Of a DNA stretch of 64,000 nucleotides, positions 11,009 to 23,035 are shown one piece after another. The notes under the pieces were generated by a model, which was given only the letters and a program-made list of their open reading frames with translations, searched no databases and was not told where the DNA came from. Numbering within the stretch: the stretch's first letter is position 1; every line of letters begins with the position of its first letter. Location of the stretch: the NCBI RefSeq assembly GCF_008831285.2, contig NC_045148.1:8747001-8811000 (forward strand). Reading direction: 5' to 3'. Source of the DNA: Nymphaea colorata (taxonomy: Eukaryota; Streptophyta; Magnoliopsida; Nymphaeales; Nymphaeaceae). Position numbers and translations under genes: made by a program.

Positions 11009-11304
11009 TAAGGGTGGGCGTAGGGCTGGTGAGCCCGGGTCTCGGCTCGGTTTTGGCCAATTTAAAATCTAAAAATAATTTTTTAATTATAAAATAATTT
11101 TTTAAATATAAAATATATTTATTAATAATAAATATATATTATTAAAACAAAAAAATTAAAAAAATATTTTTTAAATTTAAACGAGTCGAGCCGGGTTTTT
11201 TCGGGCCCAGGCCCAGGCCCAATCGGGTTGGGCCCGGCCGGGCCGGTGGCGGCCCAATCGGGTCAGGCCGACCCGACAGCGGCCCGGCCGGACACCCACC
11301 CTTG
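11009..11304. mobile_element. hAT-like non-autonomous element with GC-rich ends
   Basis: The left end is TAAGGGTGGGCG and the right end, inverted, is CAAGGGTGGGTG, close to the terminal sequence of the element at 1763-1920. Both flanks are GGCCC/GGGCC-rich around a very AT-rich core (about 11063-11180). No 8-bp target duplication is convincing; only TTGGT is shared near both edges. It ends about 265 bp upstream of the protease TATA box, so it lies in that gene's upstream region. Confidence 0.6.
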
Positions 11305-11569
11305 GTGGCTCGAGCCTCCCTTTCTCGGGTCGGGCGGGTTGAGATGGGTCCAACCCCAAGTTCTTTGGGTAAACATTCCAAACTTAAGATTGTTTCTGAA
11401 TGTTTTCTTGTTGATTGAAACGCCTAAAGAAAGCACTTATCGCAAGGCAACGAGCATTTGTTGTGTCCAAACCAATTCATGCCACACGAACTCATAGCAA
11501 CATGCAGTTGTCATTCTAATTATAGGAATGAACTGCCACCATTCCAACATTCATCACTCTTCCTGTGCC

Positions 11570-11575
11570 TATAAA
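11570..11575 (+). promoter_or_regulatory. TATA box of the aspartic protease gene
   Basis: TATAAA within GCCTATAAAGTC lies 70 bp before the start codon at 11645. This suggests transcription begins near 11600 with a 5' UTR of about 40 nt. Confidence 0.65.
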
Positions 11576-11644
11576 GTCTCCCTCATTGCGTCCTTTCTCG
11601 GCATCAGCACCACCATCAGCTGATCCACCATTGCAGAAAGCGCC

Positions 11645-14219
11645 ATGGAAGTTACACCAAGGCTGCCCCACCTCCCATCTTTCCTCCTCATCCTCCTCCT
11701 CACCACCTACCTTCTCCCCTTCTCCTCCTCCTCCGCCACCACCACCACCACCACCACCATCTCCGCCACAGCCGGCCTCGTCATCGAGCTCTTGCACGTA
11801 GATGCCCACATGAATTTAACCTACCAGCAACACATACATGCGGCCATACGCCGAACCCATCACCGGGCTCTCCACCACATGCAGAACAGAAAGAAAGTGC
11901 CACTTCGTCAACAAGCAACAACTCTCGACACGCCACTACACGGCCTCAATGGAGAGTACCTTATGAGTCTAGCACTCGGAACTCCGCCAACCTCCTTCTC
12001 GGCCGCCATGGATACAGGCAGTACTCTTATATGGGCTAAGTGCTTTCATCCAACAGACGCGCAAGACCTGCCCATTTTTGATCCGGAAAGCTCCTCCTCC
12101 TATTCAACAGTTCCATGCAACAACTCACTCTGCAACATCAATAGTGTTTTTACTGGTTGTAATGGTACCGATTGTGCCTACATGGCGCAGTATGCAGACT
12201 CATCAGCCAGTATGGGAACTCTCAGTTTTGAGACTCTCACCTTCGGCTCCCTGACAGTTAATAACATCGGATTTGGATGTAGCTTTAGGGCTGACGGCTT
12301 CGACAGCTATGGTGCTGCAGTAGTTGGGTTCAACAGAGGGCCCTTATCTCTCGTCTCTCAGTTGGGATCATTGATTGATCACCAATTCTCCTACTGCTTG
12401 GGTGGGTATAATGCTTCCAACCAAAGCAAGCTCAAGCTTGGACCCAGCAGTCACTCGATCACATCGGATGCCTCAACAAGTACTCAATTGTTGGTAAATC
12501 CTGCAAGTCCTGAACACTATTATGTCGCTTTGCATGGCATCAGTGTCGGCGGGAAGCGCCTCCCCATCCCAGAGTCTGTGTTCCAGTTCAGCTCTGATGG
12601 AAGCGGGGGAGTTGTTGTTGACTCAGGCTCAACTTTTACAGGCCTTGCTGAAGAGGCATACAGGTATGAACCCCTTCCCTTGGCTTTCTTTCTTTCCTTG
12701 GCCTCTGCATAGTAAAGGATCTTGCATCCTAGGAATTCGATGAGATCACATTTGAATACGATGAGCTCAATTGAGCGTGCCACGACAGAAAAGCCAATAT
12801 CCTAGCTAGTATCTTCTTTCGATCCCTACTACAAAACTTGAATAGGATCCTATATGTATACTGTATTTTTGGTTCTCTAATATTATTTTTCACCCTCGTT
12901 TGTAAAACCATTTCTCTTTTCTTGATACGATTAAATTGGACTGAAAATACCAGTTAATTGCTTTTGCAGTTATCTAATTCCTGCACATAAAATTAGATTG
13001 GAATGATATTAAAGTCTTCCCGTTTGAGTGGACGCGAACATATGATATCAAGTGCATAGAGAATGAGGGGATCTTTCCTCCTCAAAATAGTTTTTAGCAA
13101 GCTTGCCAACCTACCTACCGATTTTATTCATCTGCTCGACAAGTTAGATATCAGACCTGAATTTGTCTAACTCCCATGAAGCAAATTTAGTAAAGAAAGC
13201 TCAATCTGTTGGCTAGATGTGCTGGCATTGGTTTGGGCTTTATCTTTAATTTGCAATCGAAATCTTGAAAAGTTATTTGGATTCTGCGTTTTTCATTTGC
13301 ATGAAGGCAGTTCAATTCAATTATTATACTTTTTGCAGCTTGGTATTGTCATTAATTTACATGGAAGTTGTTAATTAATTTCAGTATCGTAGATGCAGAC
13401 GAATAATTTCGTCTATATCGTACTACTTCTGCAACCTAGCTAAATGATAATGCCGCTGTTATTGGAGATGAAATTCTCTCACCCTTATTCTCATTGGCTT
13501 GAGTTTTCTAAATCAAGACATTTCTTGGAAAAAAAAAACTATTTAAAATATCAAGCCATAGTGAATTAATTGTCTACTACGAAGATATAGCATTCCAATT
13601 TACCTAGAGAACAAGGAAGACGCATGAATACAGAACGGACACAAACTCAAAAGCACGAGATATTTAATATCCTTGTCTACCATCTGCTGGCCATGACACT
13701 TCTCATATAGTTAACTCAGAAAAGAGAATTTGCATGAAATATAAAAGGCAACGAACAGCCAGTTGTTTCATAATTGGAAGCTTCTCATGTACATCACGGT
13801 GAATAATAACTGGTGCTGATCATTAGACTATTTATATTGGTAAGATCCCTGATTATGTATAGTTATTGCTAATAATGTTTGATCTTGATGACAGTCTTCT
13901 GAAGGCGGCGTTCATCCAGGAAATTGGTAAACCATCTGTGAATACAACGTCCCTGGATATGGAGACCTGCTTCCAAGGCTTACCCGACTCGATCTCCATC
14001 CCCACTCTCACATTTCATTTTGAGGGCGGCGATCTGCAAGTGCCTGCAGAAAACTATATTGCAGTTGATTCAGTAAAGCAGTTGTCTTGTTTGGCCATTC
14101 TTCCAACTCCAGCCAATGTGAACCTTATTGGTGCCACAACAATGCAGAACTTCCTTGTCAGCTTTGATCTTGGGAGGAACATGATCACTTTCACACCTAC
14201 ACAATGTAGTACATTGTGA
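11645..14219 (+). CDS. Nepenthesin-type (CDR1/atypical) A1 aspartic protease, two exons
   Basis: Exons 11645-12663 and 13895-14219 encode 447 residues. Residues 8-30 are a hydrophobic signal peptide, so the enzyme probably enters the secretory pathway (vacuole or apoplast). A Thr run (32-38) follows, then a prosegment. The first catalytic motif is DTGS at 123-126 (AMDTGSTLIWAKC), the second DSGS at 326-329. Between them is a nepenthesin-type cysteine-rich insert (CNNSLCNINSVFTGCNGTDC, about 158-177) and the flap Tyr183 (QYADSS). The C terminus reads LIGATTMQNFLVSFDLGRN, typical of the plant TAXi_C domain. Donor GT at 12664 and acceptor AG at 13893-13894 join codons in phase 2 (AG+T, Ser340), restoring the family segment EEAYSLLKAAF. 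Without splicing, exon 1 runs on to a stop at about 12712. Both catalytic aspartates are present and no frame damage is seen. The natural substrate is unknown; close types act in defence signalling or protein turnover. Confidence 0.9.
12664..13894 (+). other. Intron of the aspartic protease gene (1231 bp, phase 2)
   Basis: The junctions are CATACAG|GTATGA and GATGACAG|TCTTCT. The intron is AT-rich with no recognised transposon. The boundaries are supported because only this join restores the conserved protein sequence across the second catalytic region. Confidence 0.85.
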
Positions 14220-14422
14220 AGTTCCCACCATGTATGAATTCTTTCTGCATATGGTGTACTTTGCCACACATTACATGCTATAAATATAATAAGCAAAAGG
14301 TGCTTCCTCCAATATATAGTCAATAACTGTTCAACTTCATACTCTTTCTCTGTGTGTGTCATTATGAAATTATGAATGTATCAGTGTGAGGTTAATGAAA
14401 GGGTCACTAATAACGACTCGCT

Positions 14423-14600
14423 CGTTGAGGGGGAGGGAGCCAGCAGGGGCCATGTCTCCCCTGTTCAAGTTTTGGAAATTTAAATTTTACCTATTAAATA
14501 TTTCAAAATTTTTATTTGACCAACATAAAACTTTTGAAAAAATAGGAATAGCCCCTATTAAAAATTTTCAAAAATTTTATTTAGTGGTCGTAGGATTTGG
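14423..14600 (-). repeat. Dispersed repeat family A, diverged copy 3
   Basis: The order is GGAGCCAGCAGGGGCCATG, then alternating AAATTT-rich blocks (TTTTGGAAATTTAAATTTTA, AAAATTTTTATTTG). This is consistent with a diverged inverted member of the family seen at 2515-2682 and 37238-37395. The match is by pattern and weaker than the others. Confidence 0.35.
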
Positions 14601-16028
14601 TATGGCAAAAGATATATATATATATATATATGCCAACAACTACAAGTTATCAAAATTGAGATATCTTGTCTATTGTTTAAATCCTCAACATCATTTGTAG
14701 ATTTATTAGAAAATTTAAAATTCTTTTTTGCTTGATTTCACGGAAAAATTGCACATAGTCTCGACGGAAATTGATTTCCATATTAACAATTTTTTAAATA
14801 ACTTGTCCATTGTAATTTAAATAACTTGTCCATTTGTATCGAAAGATCAGGTCCGATCAGGTCCGATTCCAAAGCCACGTCCATACCACTTAGCAGGTTG
14901 GTTCCTGTTAATTAGCGGGACCCCAGGAAACTTGGGTTCGAACTTCAACCTCATTTGGAAGAAGTGCAAGCAGAGAAGCTGGGAAACTCTTTCCCATTTG
15001 CATTGACACTCAAAATTGGATTTTCTTATTGCCGAGGATGCAGATTGTACTTCTTAAGAAATGAAAATTAAATTCTCAAGAATCATTTGGTATTTGGAAC
15101 CTGTTGTGAGTGTCTGACATAAAAGTTAAGACATATTTACTAAAAATTTATTTTAGTAACATGAATTTGTCCCAATTTTTGAAGCTCATTCATGTAACAT
15201 TTAGAATGTTCTTACAATAGTCACAAAAAAACGCATTATTTTAAGAAAAATGTGAAAAAAACATGAGAAAATGAAATGCCATTTAAAACTTAAAGAAAAG
15301 CATTTTTTTGAAAAAAACCGTAGAAAACAAAAAATGCGTTTTTAACACATTTTTTGATTTTTTTCACTTTTTTCATTTTTGTCATTTTTAATGCCAAATT
15401 TATTTTTTATTTTTTATTTGTTGTAAATCTACTTATCTTTTGATGTTTTGATGTTTGTGTTATTATTTTCTTACTTATTTTATTTTTTTCATATTTTTAG
15501 TTTTTTAATTTATCAAAAAATATCACTTTTTCATTTTTTTTTGTATTTTTCAAACTTACACAAAAAAAAAAAAAACTTTACCGTTTAAAACTTCAAAAGC
15601 TATGGTTCTTACTAAAATGACATCTCAAAGTTAAAGTATTAGACCATTAAGGATGTCAATGGGTCAGATTTGATATAAGCTTACGTCAAATTTTACTTAT
15701 TAAGATTTGCACGTTGAAATAATAATATTCTATTTTCTATAATAAGTGCACAAATTTTTGTTTAAAAGGCTTTCACTACCCATTTTCCATTTTTACCGGT
15801 TACTAACTACATAGAAAATCATGATAATGACAACGGAACAAGGGGGCCCAATTAGGTTGAGTACTTGGTTTTCCCGTAGCTAATTCTATCACTCAGTAGT
15901 TCACTTGAATCGCTTCCACTACTTTCTAAGGCTGATTGACTAAAAATTTTGTTTGTAGGGCTGTCTTGTTGTAGTTCTCAAACCTTTCATAGACCAAATT
16001 AGAGTTTTTAAAAATATTATAATGAATT

Positions 16029-16206
16029 TGACTTTTTAAAATGAAAGAGGTAAGTGGATAGGTTGAAAAAGATTTACCTTTTAAGACATACTTACTATAC
16101 TTATGACACATTTGCATTAACTTTTCAAAACAAAGGAGGTAAGCGGATAGGTTGAAAAAGATTTACCTTTTAAAGCATATCAACTTTACCTATGACCCTT
16201 GCATTG
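16029..16206. repeat. 89-bp imperfect tandem duplication
   Basis: Both copies share GAGGTAAG-GGATAGGTTG and AAAAAGATTTACCTTTTAA at an offset of 89 bp (for example 16047 and 16136). Differences in the flanking thirds show that it is not very recent. Confidence 0.85.
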
Positions 16207-16474
16207 GGTCTCTAACCCACTTTTATGAGTAAATGACATGGTGTATAGGAACAGGAACTTGTGCATATAATCAGGTTCAGTTGTGGCCCCTTCCAGCCAT
16301 CAAATCAATTCCGGCTTTAAATGTCATATAAATGTGAAGAATGCCAACTGCATTCTATTTACTGTCATCTAACTACAAAAGCCAAGTACATACTTAGGAT
16401 GTCCGCTCTCCTACTTGAGATGGTAGGACAATTCTCATCTCAACTACAATAGTGTCGCATTCCTCCAAGCAACC

Positions 16475-16779
16475 TATTAGAAACCACACTCTCTTAATGC
16501 ACCAAGAACAGAAAAAAAAGAACAATAAAGTAAAAGAACATACTAAGATTTACTTGGTTTAGAGACAATGTTCTTTTCCACCCACGACTGCCATACTAAA
16601 CAGTTTTCGGTATTTAGAAAAAATTAAAGAATACAAGTCAAACAACACCGTGGTAAGCATGAGAGGGTAAGCATGAGATTAGGACAAAACCTACAAAATA
16701 GAAAATGACATAAATGTCCTTATAAAAAAAGTAGAAAGTAAGAAAGGGTATCAATTATAGATCAAGCTCCACTCCAACA
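16475..16779 (-). mobile_element. Degenerate solo LTR related to 5863-6155
   Basis: It shares with the solo LTR at 5863-6155 the ordered blocks TTAG-AA..CAC at the start, AGATTTAC-TGGTT and a CCCACGACTG-like block in the middle, GACATAAATG-CCTTAT later, and ATAGATCAAG...CCAACA at the end. The first bases are TATTAG instead of TGTTAG. The flanking pentamers CAACC and CAATT match at only 3 of 5 positions, so the copy is old. Confidence 0.6.
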
Positions 16780-16887
16780 CAATTTTTTTTAAGAATTATA
16801 TTTTTTGTATGGAATTTATAATTTTTTCATAATTTTTGTGGTGTTTTTCATATTTCACAGTTAGAATTTTTTGTACTTTTTCACAAC

Positions 16888-16919
16888 ACACGCGCGCGCA
16901 CACACACACTCTCTCTCTA
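16888..16919. repeat. Compound (CG/CA)n-(CT)n microsatellite
   Basis: CACACGCGCGCGCACACACA is followed by CTCTCTCTCT, about 115-145 bp upstream of the methyltransferase start codon. CT-rich tracts are common in plant 5' UTRs and proximal promoters, but a regulatory role is only possible. Confidence 0.8.
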
Positions 16920-17033
16920 TGTTTCGTCACATGGGCACGTTCAGTGTGGTGCGGATTGAGGAAGCCTTTTACCATTGCAGATCCAACTATGCCTCACCCC
17001 TCTCTCTCTCCCTGACTGCGCCGCTGTGATGGG

Positions 17034-17759
17034 ATGGAGTTCCGCGTCTCCCACGCCCTGCTGAACAAGCTCTCCTGTGCGGCAATCGTCGCCACCTCCG
17101 TCGCCCTCATCTTCCTCTCTACCACCCACCCTCGCACCTTCTGCAGTACCCCGCACCACCACCACCGACTCCCCGCTTCCTCCCGCTCCAGTCTCCTCCG
17201 TTTCCCCCGCTCCTCCTGCGAAGCCCGCCGCCGCGACGTCCTCTCCCCGGACCGCCGCGCCGAGCGTCTCCGCTCCACGCGCGAATGGCGCCGTCGCGTT
17301 GATTCGCTCGCCTCGCTTTTTCGATCCCTCGCTTCCCGAGGTCTACTCCGCAATAGCTCCCGCGCCCTCTGCGTCTCCGCCGGTGCCGGTCACGAGGTCG
17401 CCGCCCTCTCTGAGGGGACAGGCCTCGCTGACGTAACAGGCGTCGAGATCGTCGATTCACCTCCCCTCGTCAGCCGGGCCGACCCTCACAACCTCCCCTT
17501 CTTCGATTCCGTCTTCGACTTCGCGTTCAGCGCTCGTCTTGCCGATGCGCTTTTCCCGGCCAGGTTCGTGAAGGAAATGGAGCGGACGGTCAGGCCCGGT
17601 GGCGTACTCGTCGTGACATTGGAGAGGCCATGCTCCGGAGAGACGATGGGGGCTGTCAAGCTGCTCTTTGGGAAATCGGAGGTGGTCAGTATTACTAATG
17701 CCACGTTGGTCGGAGTGGACGTGGTGGAGATTGTGTTCAGGAAGAAGATGCATCCTTGA
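17034..17759 (+). CDS. Membrane-anchored SAM-dependent methyltransferase-like protein
   Basis: Single exon, 241 residues. Residues 12-30 are hydrophobic (LSCAAIVATSVALIFLST), giving a probable N-terminal signal anchor with the domain beyond it. Residues 36-100 are Arg/Ser/His-rich and basic. From about 108 the Rossmann-like core begins: ALCVSAGAGHEVAAL (111-125) is motif I, GVEIVDSPPLV (136-146) provides the acidic residue for SAM, and LPFFDSVFDFAFS (154-166) corresponds to the motif after it. FVKEMERTVRPGGVLVV (178-194) is the conserved helix and strand of class I enzymes. This matches an uncharacterised plant family annotated as methyltransferase type 11-like; the substrate is unknown. At 241 residues it is of usual size for that family. 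Coding DNA is very GC-rich, with several overlapping shadow frames. ATG at 17034 is chosen because it includes the membrane segment. Confidence 0.8.
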   Translation: MEFRVSHALLNKLSCAAIVATSVALIFLSTTHPRTFCSTPHHHHRLPASSRSSLLRFPRSSCEARRRDVLSPDRRAERLRSTREWRRRVDSLASLFRSLASRGLLRNSSRALCVSAGAGHEVAALSEGTGLADVTGVEIVDSPPLVSRADPHNLPFFDSVFDFAFSARLADALFPARFVKEMERTVRPGGVLVVTLERPCSGETMGAVKLLFGKSEVVSITNATLVGVDVVEIVFRKKMHP

Positions 17760-17953
17760 AATGGGAAGAACTTCTGTTTGTATCCGTCATTCCGATTCCT
17801 TGTACATCTTATTCATTATTTGATTTCCATAAACAGAAAATTAGTTCGAATTTGTGCAATTGGAATGGTTTTCTTTGTGAAGCTATATTCTAATGGGACG
17901 TGAAATTGACCTGATTCGTGCAAGTCATCCGAAATTCTGTGATAGGTTAATCG

Positions 17954-17999
17954 ATTTCAGTCATATTCCTCTTTGAATTTCAGTCATATTCCTCTTTGA
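17954..17999. repeat. Perfect 23-bp tandem duplication
   Basis: ATTTCAGTCATATTCCTCTT plus three bases is repeated exactly at 17954-17976 and 17977-17999, within about 200-240 bp of the methyltransferase stop codon and possibly in its 3' UTR. Confidence 0.9.
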
Positions 18000-20329
18000 A
18001 ACGAATGCATTCTTCGAACAGTGAAAATGCAGAGACACATTCACACACATAAAAACAGAGTTACGCTTTCTGAGTCTTATCGTAATTCTACATATACCTT
18101 TTCAAATGAAAACCATTTGCCTTGAGTAGATATTTCAACAGTTAAACCATGTTTCTTTTTTTGGGTAAAAAGTTTGATTTTCTAATGCCAGAATGCTGTG
18201 GAAATTATAGGCTATTGGTCTTGAATCACTATAAAAACGTGTACTGCGTATTTTAATCAAGCGGTTCTTATGACGTTGTTTTTTATAACAGCGATCTTAT
18301 ATGGTCACTTTTGCAAAAGAAGTACAAATGACCATAAACTGATATAGTGATATACCTCAGTGGTCATCTCTCTCTCTCTCTCGTTTATATGTAGATCTGC
18401 TTGTATATGTGTTTGTTTGTGTGTGTGTGTGTATGCATATGTTGCAGATTTATAACCTTGCAGGCATTATAATTGTTCCGGGGAGAGAGTTAATTTACAC
18501 AATTTTCATGTGTGATATGTGCTTGTCAGGCAATTGAAAGGTACTTGCTAGCGTAGAGGACCACTGTTTGAACTGTCCACCCGGAAACAACTCTACTTCT
18601 TCCACCACTGGTATACTTATTTGATCCGTAAGCAGCTGATAGCAGGCTAGAAACCTGGCGATAGAAGATCATAATTCTTTTGTGAAGTCTATTCAAGGTT
18701 CAAAGTTTCAAACCAAAGGGTCACTCGTAATGAATAAGTGACGATGACATACTGTGTTTGGAACTTTGGATTGAGTAACAAAAACGTGTTGAGCTATGCT
18801 TGGAGATGTATCTGGATCTCTCTGCATTAATTGTCTGTGTCAACTGTCTGAGATATGTGCACATAATTATCTAAATTCATAATATAGCTAGGTCTGAATC
18901 ATGAACTAATACAGGTTTGCATATTTCAAAATTTTGGTGAAATTTAAGACAAGACTTTTGAACTGCTTCTATGAGCTTCAATTATGCTTGCTAAAATGCA
19001 AATCTGATCAATGTTGTACATACTAGGTTCCATACTGTATGATAAATTCAGAACCCTTAAAATCTGATTCATATTGCCAACATGCATCAGCCTGTGTCGA
19101 TCTGTATAGGCCATAAAAAGCTAAATTGGAAATTTAAAAACAAATATATATATATATTTGCCTAAGGATTTGCAAAGTTATGCTATTTATATGTAACATG
19201 GGAGTAGGCCCATTTCTTTGCTTGTTATTGTTTTACATTTTTCTGGAACTGTTGTAAAATGCTTCCTGCTTGCTTTTCTTGATCATTAGCATGAGTTCGA
19301 AGTTCCAACTAGTTGAAGGGGTGCTAACTAGCAATGTCATAGCAAATACTCATAAGTCAGATTTAATATGCAGTTGATTTGGAGGTCTGATACTGTGTGA
19401 TTGATTTGGACACACAGCACTGACATAGAACAATTTGGAGTTGTCTCACTGATGGCAGTTTCGCTGTAACCATGGGGATATAATCTAGCAGTTACCGCTA
19501 GTATGAAAGGTTATTATATTACTAGCCAACAGGAGATCCATTCACTCAATCTGGGTGTTAAACTTAATACCTTCAAGTTGAAGAAGGTTGAGAGCTCAGT
19601 ACCTGGGGCACACTTCTTGGCATAATCTGGTTTTGCCTAACATCACCTTGCTAAATTTTGAGGAAGGAAAAAGGAAGAAAAGTTCATTATGATGTTAATT
19701 AAAGTGATCTTGGAACAAACATGGTGAGGAAGTGAGTGCTGGAGAAACTGTCTAGTTGATGCTAGGTCTGTTTACAGGAGCTGCCATCTAGAAACAGCTG
19801 ACTAGTTCTCAGAAATATGCTTCTGGGATTTAGCAGAGGATCCAGATCTTGCTATCATTGTGTCTAGACTGATAGTCTAAGGATTGCCAAAGCTTGTGAC
19901 AAAAACACTATTGTCTATTGTATAAGCGCTTCTTATCAATATTTTCATCCTCAGAACTCATGATGCAGAAATGTTTCAAGACTTGATCATGTTTGTTCAT
20001 TTTTCCTGAAAACCTGTCTATGCATATGTGCCAGGAAGAACATGCATACCCAAAAGCTTTGTCTAAGTAGCAAGTCTATATGTTACTTTTGATTTTTAAT
20101 CGTTCCTTGTACATATTGTTGATTGACATTAAGATATTTTTTTTTCTCGGCATATCATACAATTTGCTGACATCAGGGACTTAGAATGTTATTTCTAAAG
20201 TGCATTTCAGCTCATGATTGCAGTTGGTGTCATTCTGTCAGACACTAACTTCAGTTTCATTACCACATCCTGGAAAAGAAGTTTTTTTTTTATTACCTAA
20301 TGGCATTGTGTTTGGTCTCACGTCCCAAA

Positions 20330-20760
20330 TCCTCTGTCACACGGGGAGGAGTACTCGGCCGGTACTGGTACGACACCGGTACCCGAGGCCGTATCCATCT
20401 TTTATTGGACATAGTCAAATTTGACCGAGTTCAAATATGTCCTTTTTTAATTTTAACGATTATTTGATTTTACAGTTTAAAACCATTTTAACATTAAAAA
20501 CAAATGTTCGAAACCCTTAAAACTTAAGAACTTTTTTCGACTTTTCGTTTGTTCTCTTCTCACCTCTCACCGAACGACCTCCGGCAATGAAGGCAGGGGC
20601 GGCGACAGTAGCGGCCGAACGGCGATCGGCGACGGTATTTTTTTTTTCTTTTGTCATTTTTTTTACAATTGGTTTTTCATCGGCTCCACCCTTGCGTTCG
20701 CCGCCGGCGATGGCAGATGGCGTAGGGGCGTCTGTTTTTTCTGTTCCCTTTGTTCCTCAT
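20330..20760. repeat. GC-rich block, probably transposon-derived
   Basis: GGCCGGTACTGGTACGACAC and a run of CGG/GGCG words (about 20580-20635 and 20690-20735) stand out from AT-rich surroundings. Short open frames here have no known domain. The class is undetermined. Confidence 0.3.
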
Positions 20761-22628
20761 TATGATTTTAGTTTCTATTTTTGTTCCTTATTATAATTTT
20801 TTGTACATTTGTTGCAGACCGTTCTAGTTTTTGTTTTTGTGTCTATTATCGATTTTAGTATCCGTCGTTTGGCTAATTGATGGTCGTTTTCTGATCAAGA
20901 GGTCAAACAACTTTCATGTTGAGACATGTTTGAGTCTCCTCTTGCAGATTTTTCATCTCTGCGTCTTCCCTAGTTATTGCTGTGAATATGATATATCGTT
21001 TCGTGAGAGGATTCGTCTATTTGGAACGATCCCTGTTTCTATTGGTTGTTTCTATTGGTTCTGTGTTGCAGCTCTTTTGCTAGGTGCTTTTCAAATATAA
21101 GTTGTAAGTGGGTATGTCTATCCCAGTTTGAACTTCAAATATAATTTGCTAGGTGAATATGAAACTGGGATAGACAAACTGGGATAAACTGGTTGTTATT
21201 GCACAATACCAGTTTGAACTTCAGTTTTAAATTAATAGAAAACTTCAAATACAATTCGCTTTGTGCAGCTTAGGCAGTTATCTCAATATTTGTGAGAGCT
21301 GAGAAGTTATTGAACTCGTAATTGCTTTTTAAACCATGCCGAAGTTGTATGACTTAGTTGAGCATCATCATTGTACAAATTTGTATAGAACCAGTAGAAA
21401 TATTGTATACTAAATCTTTTGTTGATGTGCTCATTTTTTCCATCTGTATAGATCTCTTCTGTATAAAAACCTTCATTCAGAATGATTTCCCCGGTTCGCT
21501 ATGGTTGAAACTTCCAAATGCTCAAGCTGCAGTTTTTTTTTTTTTTATGTTGCTTTGACAGTTTCATGATATAATATGACCTTGTTAAAGTCGGGTAGCA
21601 GCAATCTTTCCACCTATTGTTCAATAAAAGGAATTTCGTCTGTTAATAATTTCATTTCAGATTGGCGCAGCTGTTGTTTACCCTCATACTGACTTTGGAT
21701 ATAATTCTCTCTGGGTTTGAAATCTATGGATACCTCATCTGGTAGTTGATAGTGTTTATTTTAGTTTAAGTTTTTTGAAAATTATTTGTTTTATAAATCA
21801 GGGATTTTAGCACCACATCAGATTAGCTTCCTCATTAAAGCAAGAGGGAAAGTTAGAAAAAGGTTATTCAAGGTTTTAAGTTCAACATGTCCGGATCCAA
21901 TTAGTTCAGGAAGATATGGACAAGTTTTTAGTTTGTGCCATCTTCCTTTACTTTTCGTGAATTTCTGATGTTGTCGGCGAATTTCTGGTGCTGTCTGATA
22001 TCAAGAATGTAAATGGCAAGAAGATAAATGATTATATGTGATCTTCAATTCATTATTCTGGAAAGCATGATATTATATACAGACGAAGAAAGAAAGGGTA
22101 GGATACTAGGATGACCATTTAAGAAAATGATGATTTTCTTTTGTCCGTGAAGGCTGTTATTGATTAATCAACTTAAGATAATAGTTTCAAGTCAGGCTTT
22201 GAAATTCATCTTAACCCTATTTCGCCAGCTTGAGTATCGCCCATTCTTTAACGTATGTGTTTCTCCAGTGTCCCCCTGACATTTACAGAGTGTGCTGTTG
22301 TATGTCTTTGACTCAAATTGGAGAAAACGAACGCAAACCTCACACTTGCCTAGCATGTAATTTGTATACTGACTCAAATTGGGGAAAATTAAGATGATCT
22401 TCTGTTGTAGCCTTGACAAATCCTGTTAGCAGTTAACGGTGTGTAGTTCAAGTATGCATGGCTTTTTCTGTAGGTGAGATAGGCATCTTCCAATCTAATC
22501 CAGTGCATTGTCTTTGTTCACCCTCCACGTCCTATTGTGCATTTTTATGTTCCACATGCATGATGAGTTTGGTTATGTATTCCCATGGAATTTTGAAGTC
22601 ACTAGAATCTTAAATTGAAGAGCACTCT

Positions 22629-23035
22629 TGACAGCTGAATGTTCTGATGGTCCTGCTGGTCACAGGTACACTGTGAAAAGGATGCCCCACAAATAACAAT
22701 AGTTCAATCAGTTTCAGTTAACAATTGAATGTTCTGATAATCATGCTAGTTATAGGTATACTGTGTCGAGTGAGTAGGAGGAGTATTTGATTCTATCACC
22801 CAAGAAAAAGGCCGAAACCCTCACCCTTCCTCCCATCATCCTAGGGTATATACCATTCTTTAACTTGCATATCAGTAGGCATGTTTGTAGCACAATAAGT
22901 TGACGCTTTGAAAACTGAAAACGGATATTGCCACCTACCAGCTCCTACCCAATCCATTTCACCAACCCCTCTTAGGATAATTGTAAGTACATTGTGGAAA
23001 GGATACCCCATAATAGTTCCATCAGTTCCAGTGAA
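22629..23035. repeat. Threefold degenerate repeat
   Basis: TGAATGTTCTGAT...GCTGGTCACAGGTACACTGTG (from 22638) recurs as TGAATGTTCTGAT...GCTAGTTATAGGTATACTGTG (from 22727). The adjoining GTGAAAAGGATGCCCCA...CAGTTTCAGT recurs as GTGGAAAGGATACCCCA...CAGTTCCAGT (from about 22994). The copies are diverged and no coding frame is conserved. Confidence 0.6.

Larger units (their letters stand above)
14220..16474. other. AT-rich intergenic region with old repeats
   Basis: No gene recognised. It contains a repeat-A-like copy (14423-14600), a possible tRNA-derived SINE piece (14880-15010; GGGTTCGAACTT resembles a B box) and an 89-bp tandem duplication (16029-16206). Confidence 0.55.

Noticed and set aside
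11516-11809. Glycine/glutamate-rich frame on the minus strand
   Set aside because: It is antisense to the Pro/Ser/Thr-rich signal-peptide region of the aspartic protease, whose identity is secure.
17077-17436. Pro/Ser-rich frame overlapping the methyltransferase gene
   Set aside because: It is an alternative frame of the same GC-rich exon. Only the 17034-17759 frame holds the SAM-binding motifs.
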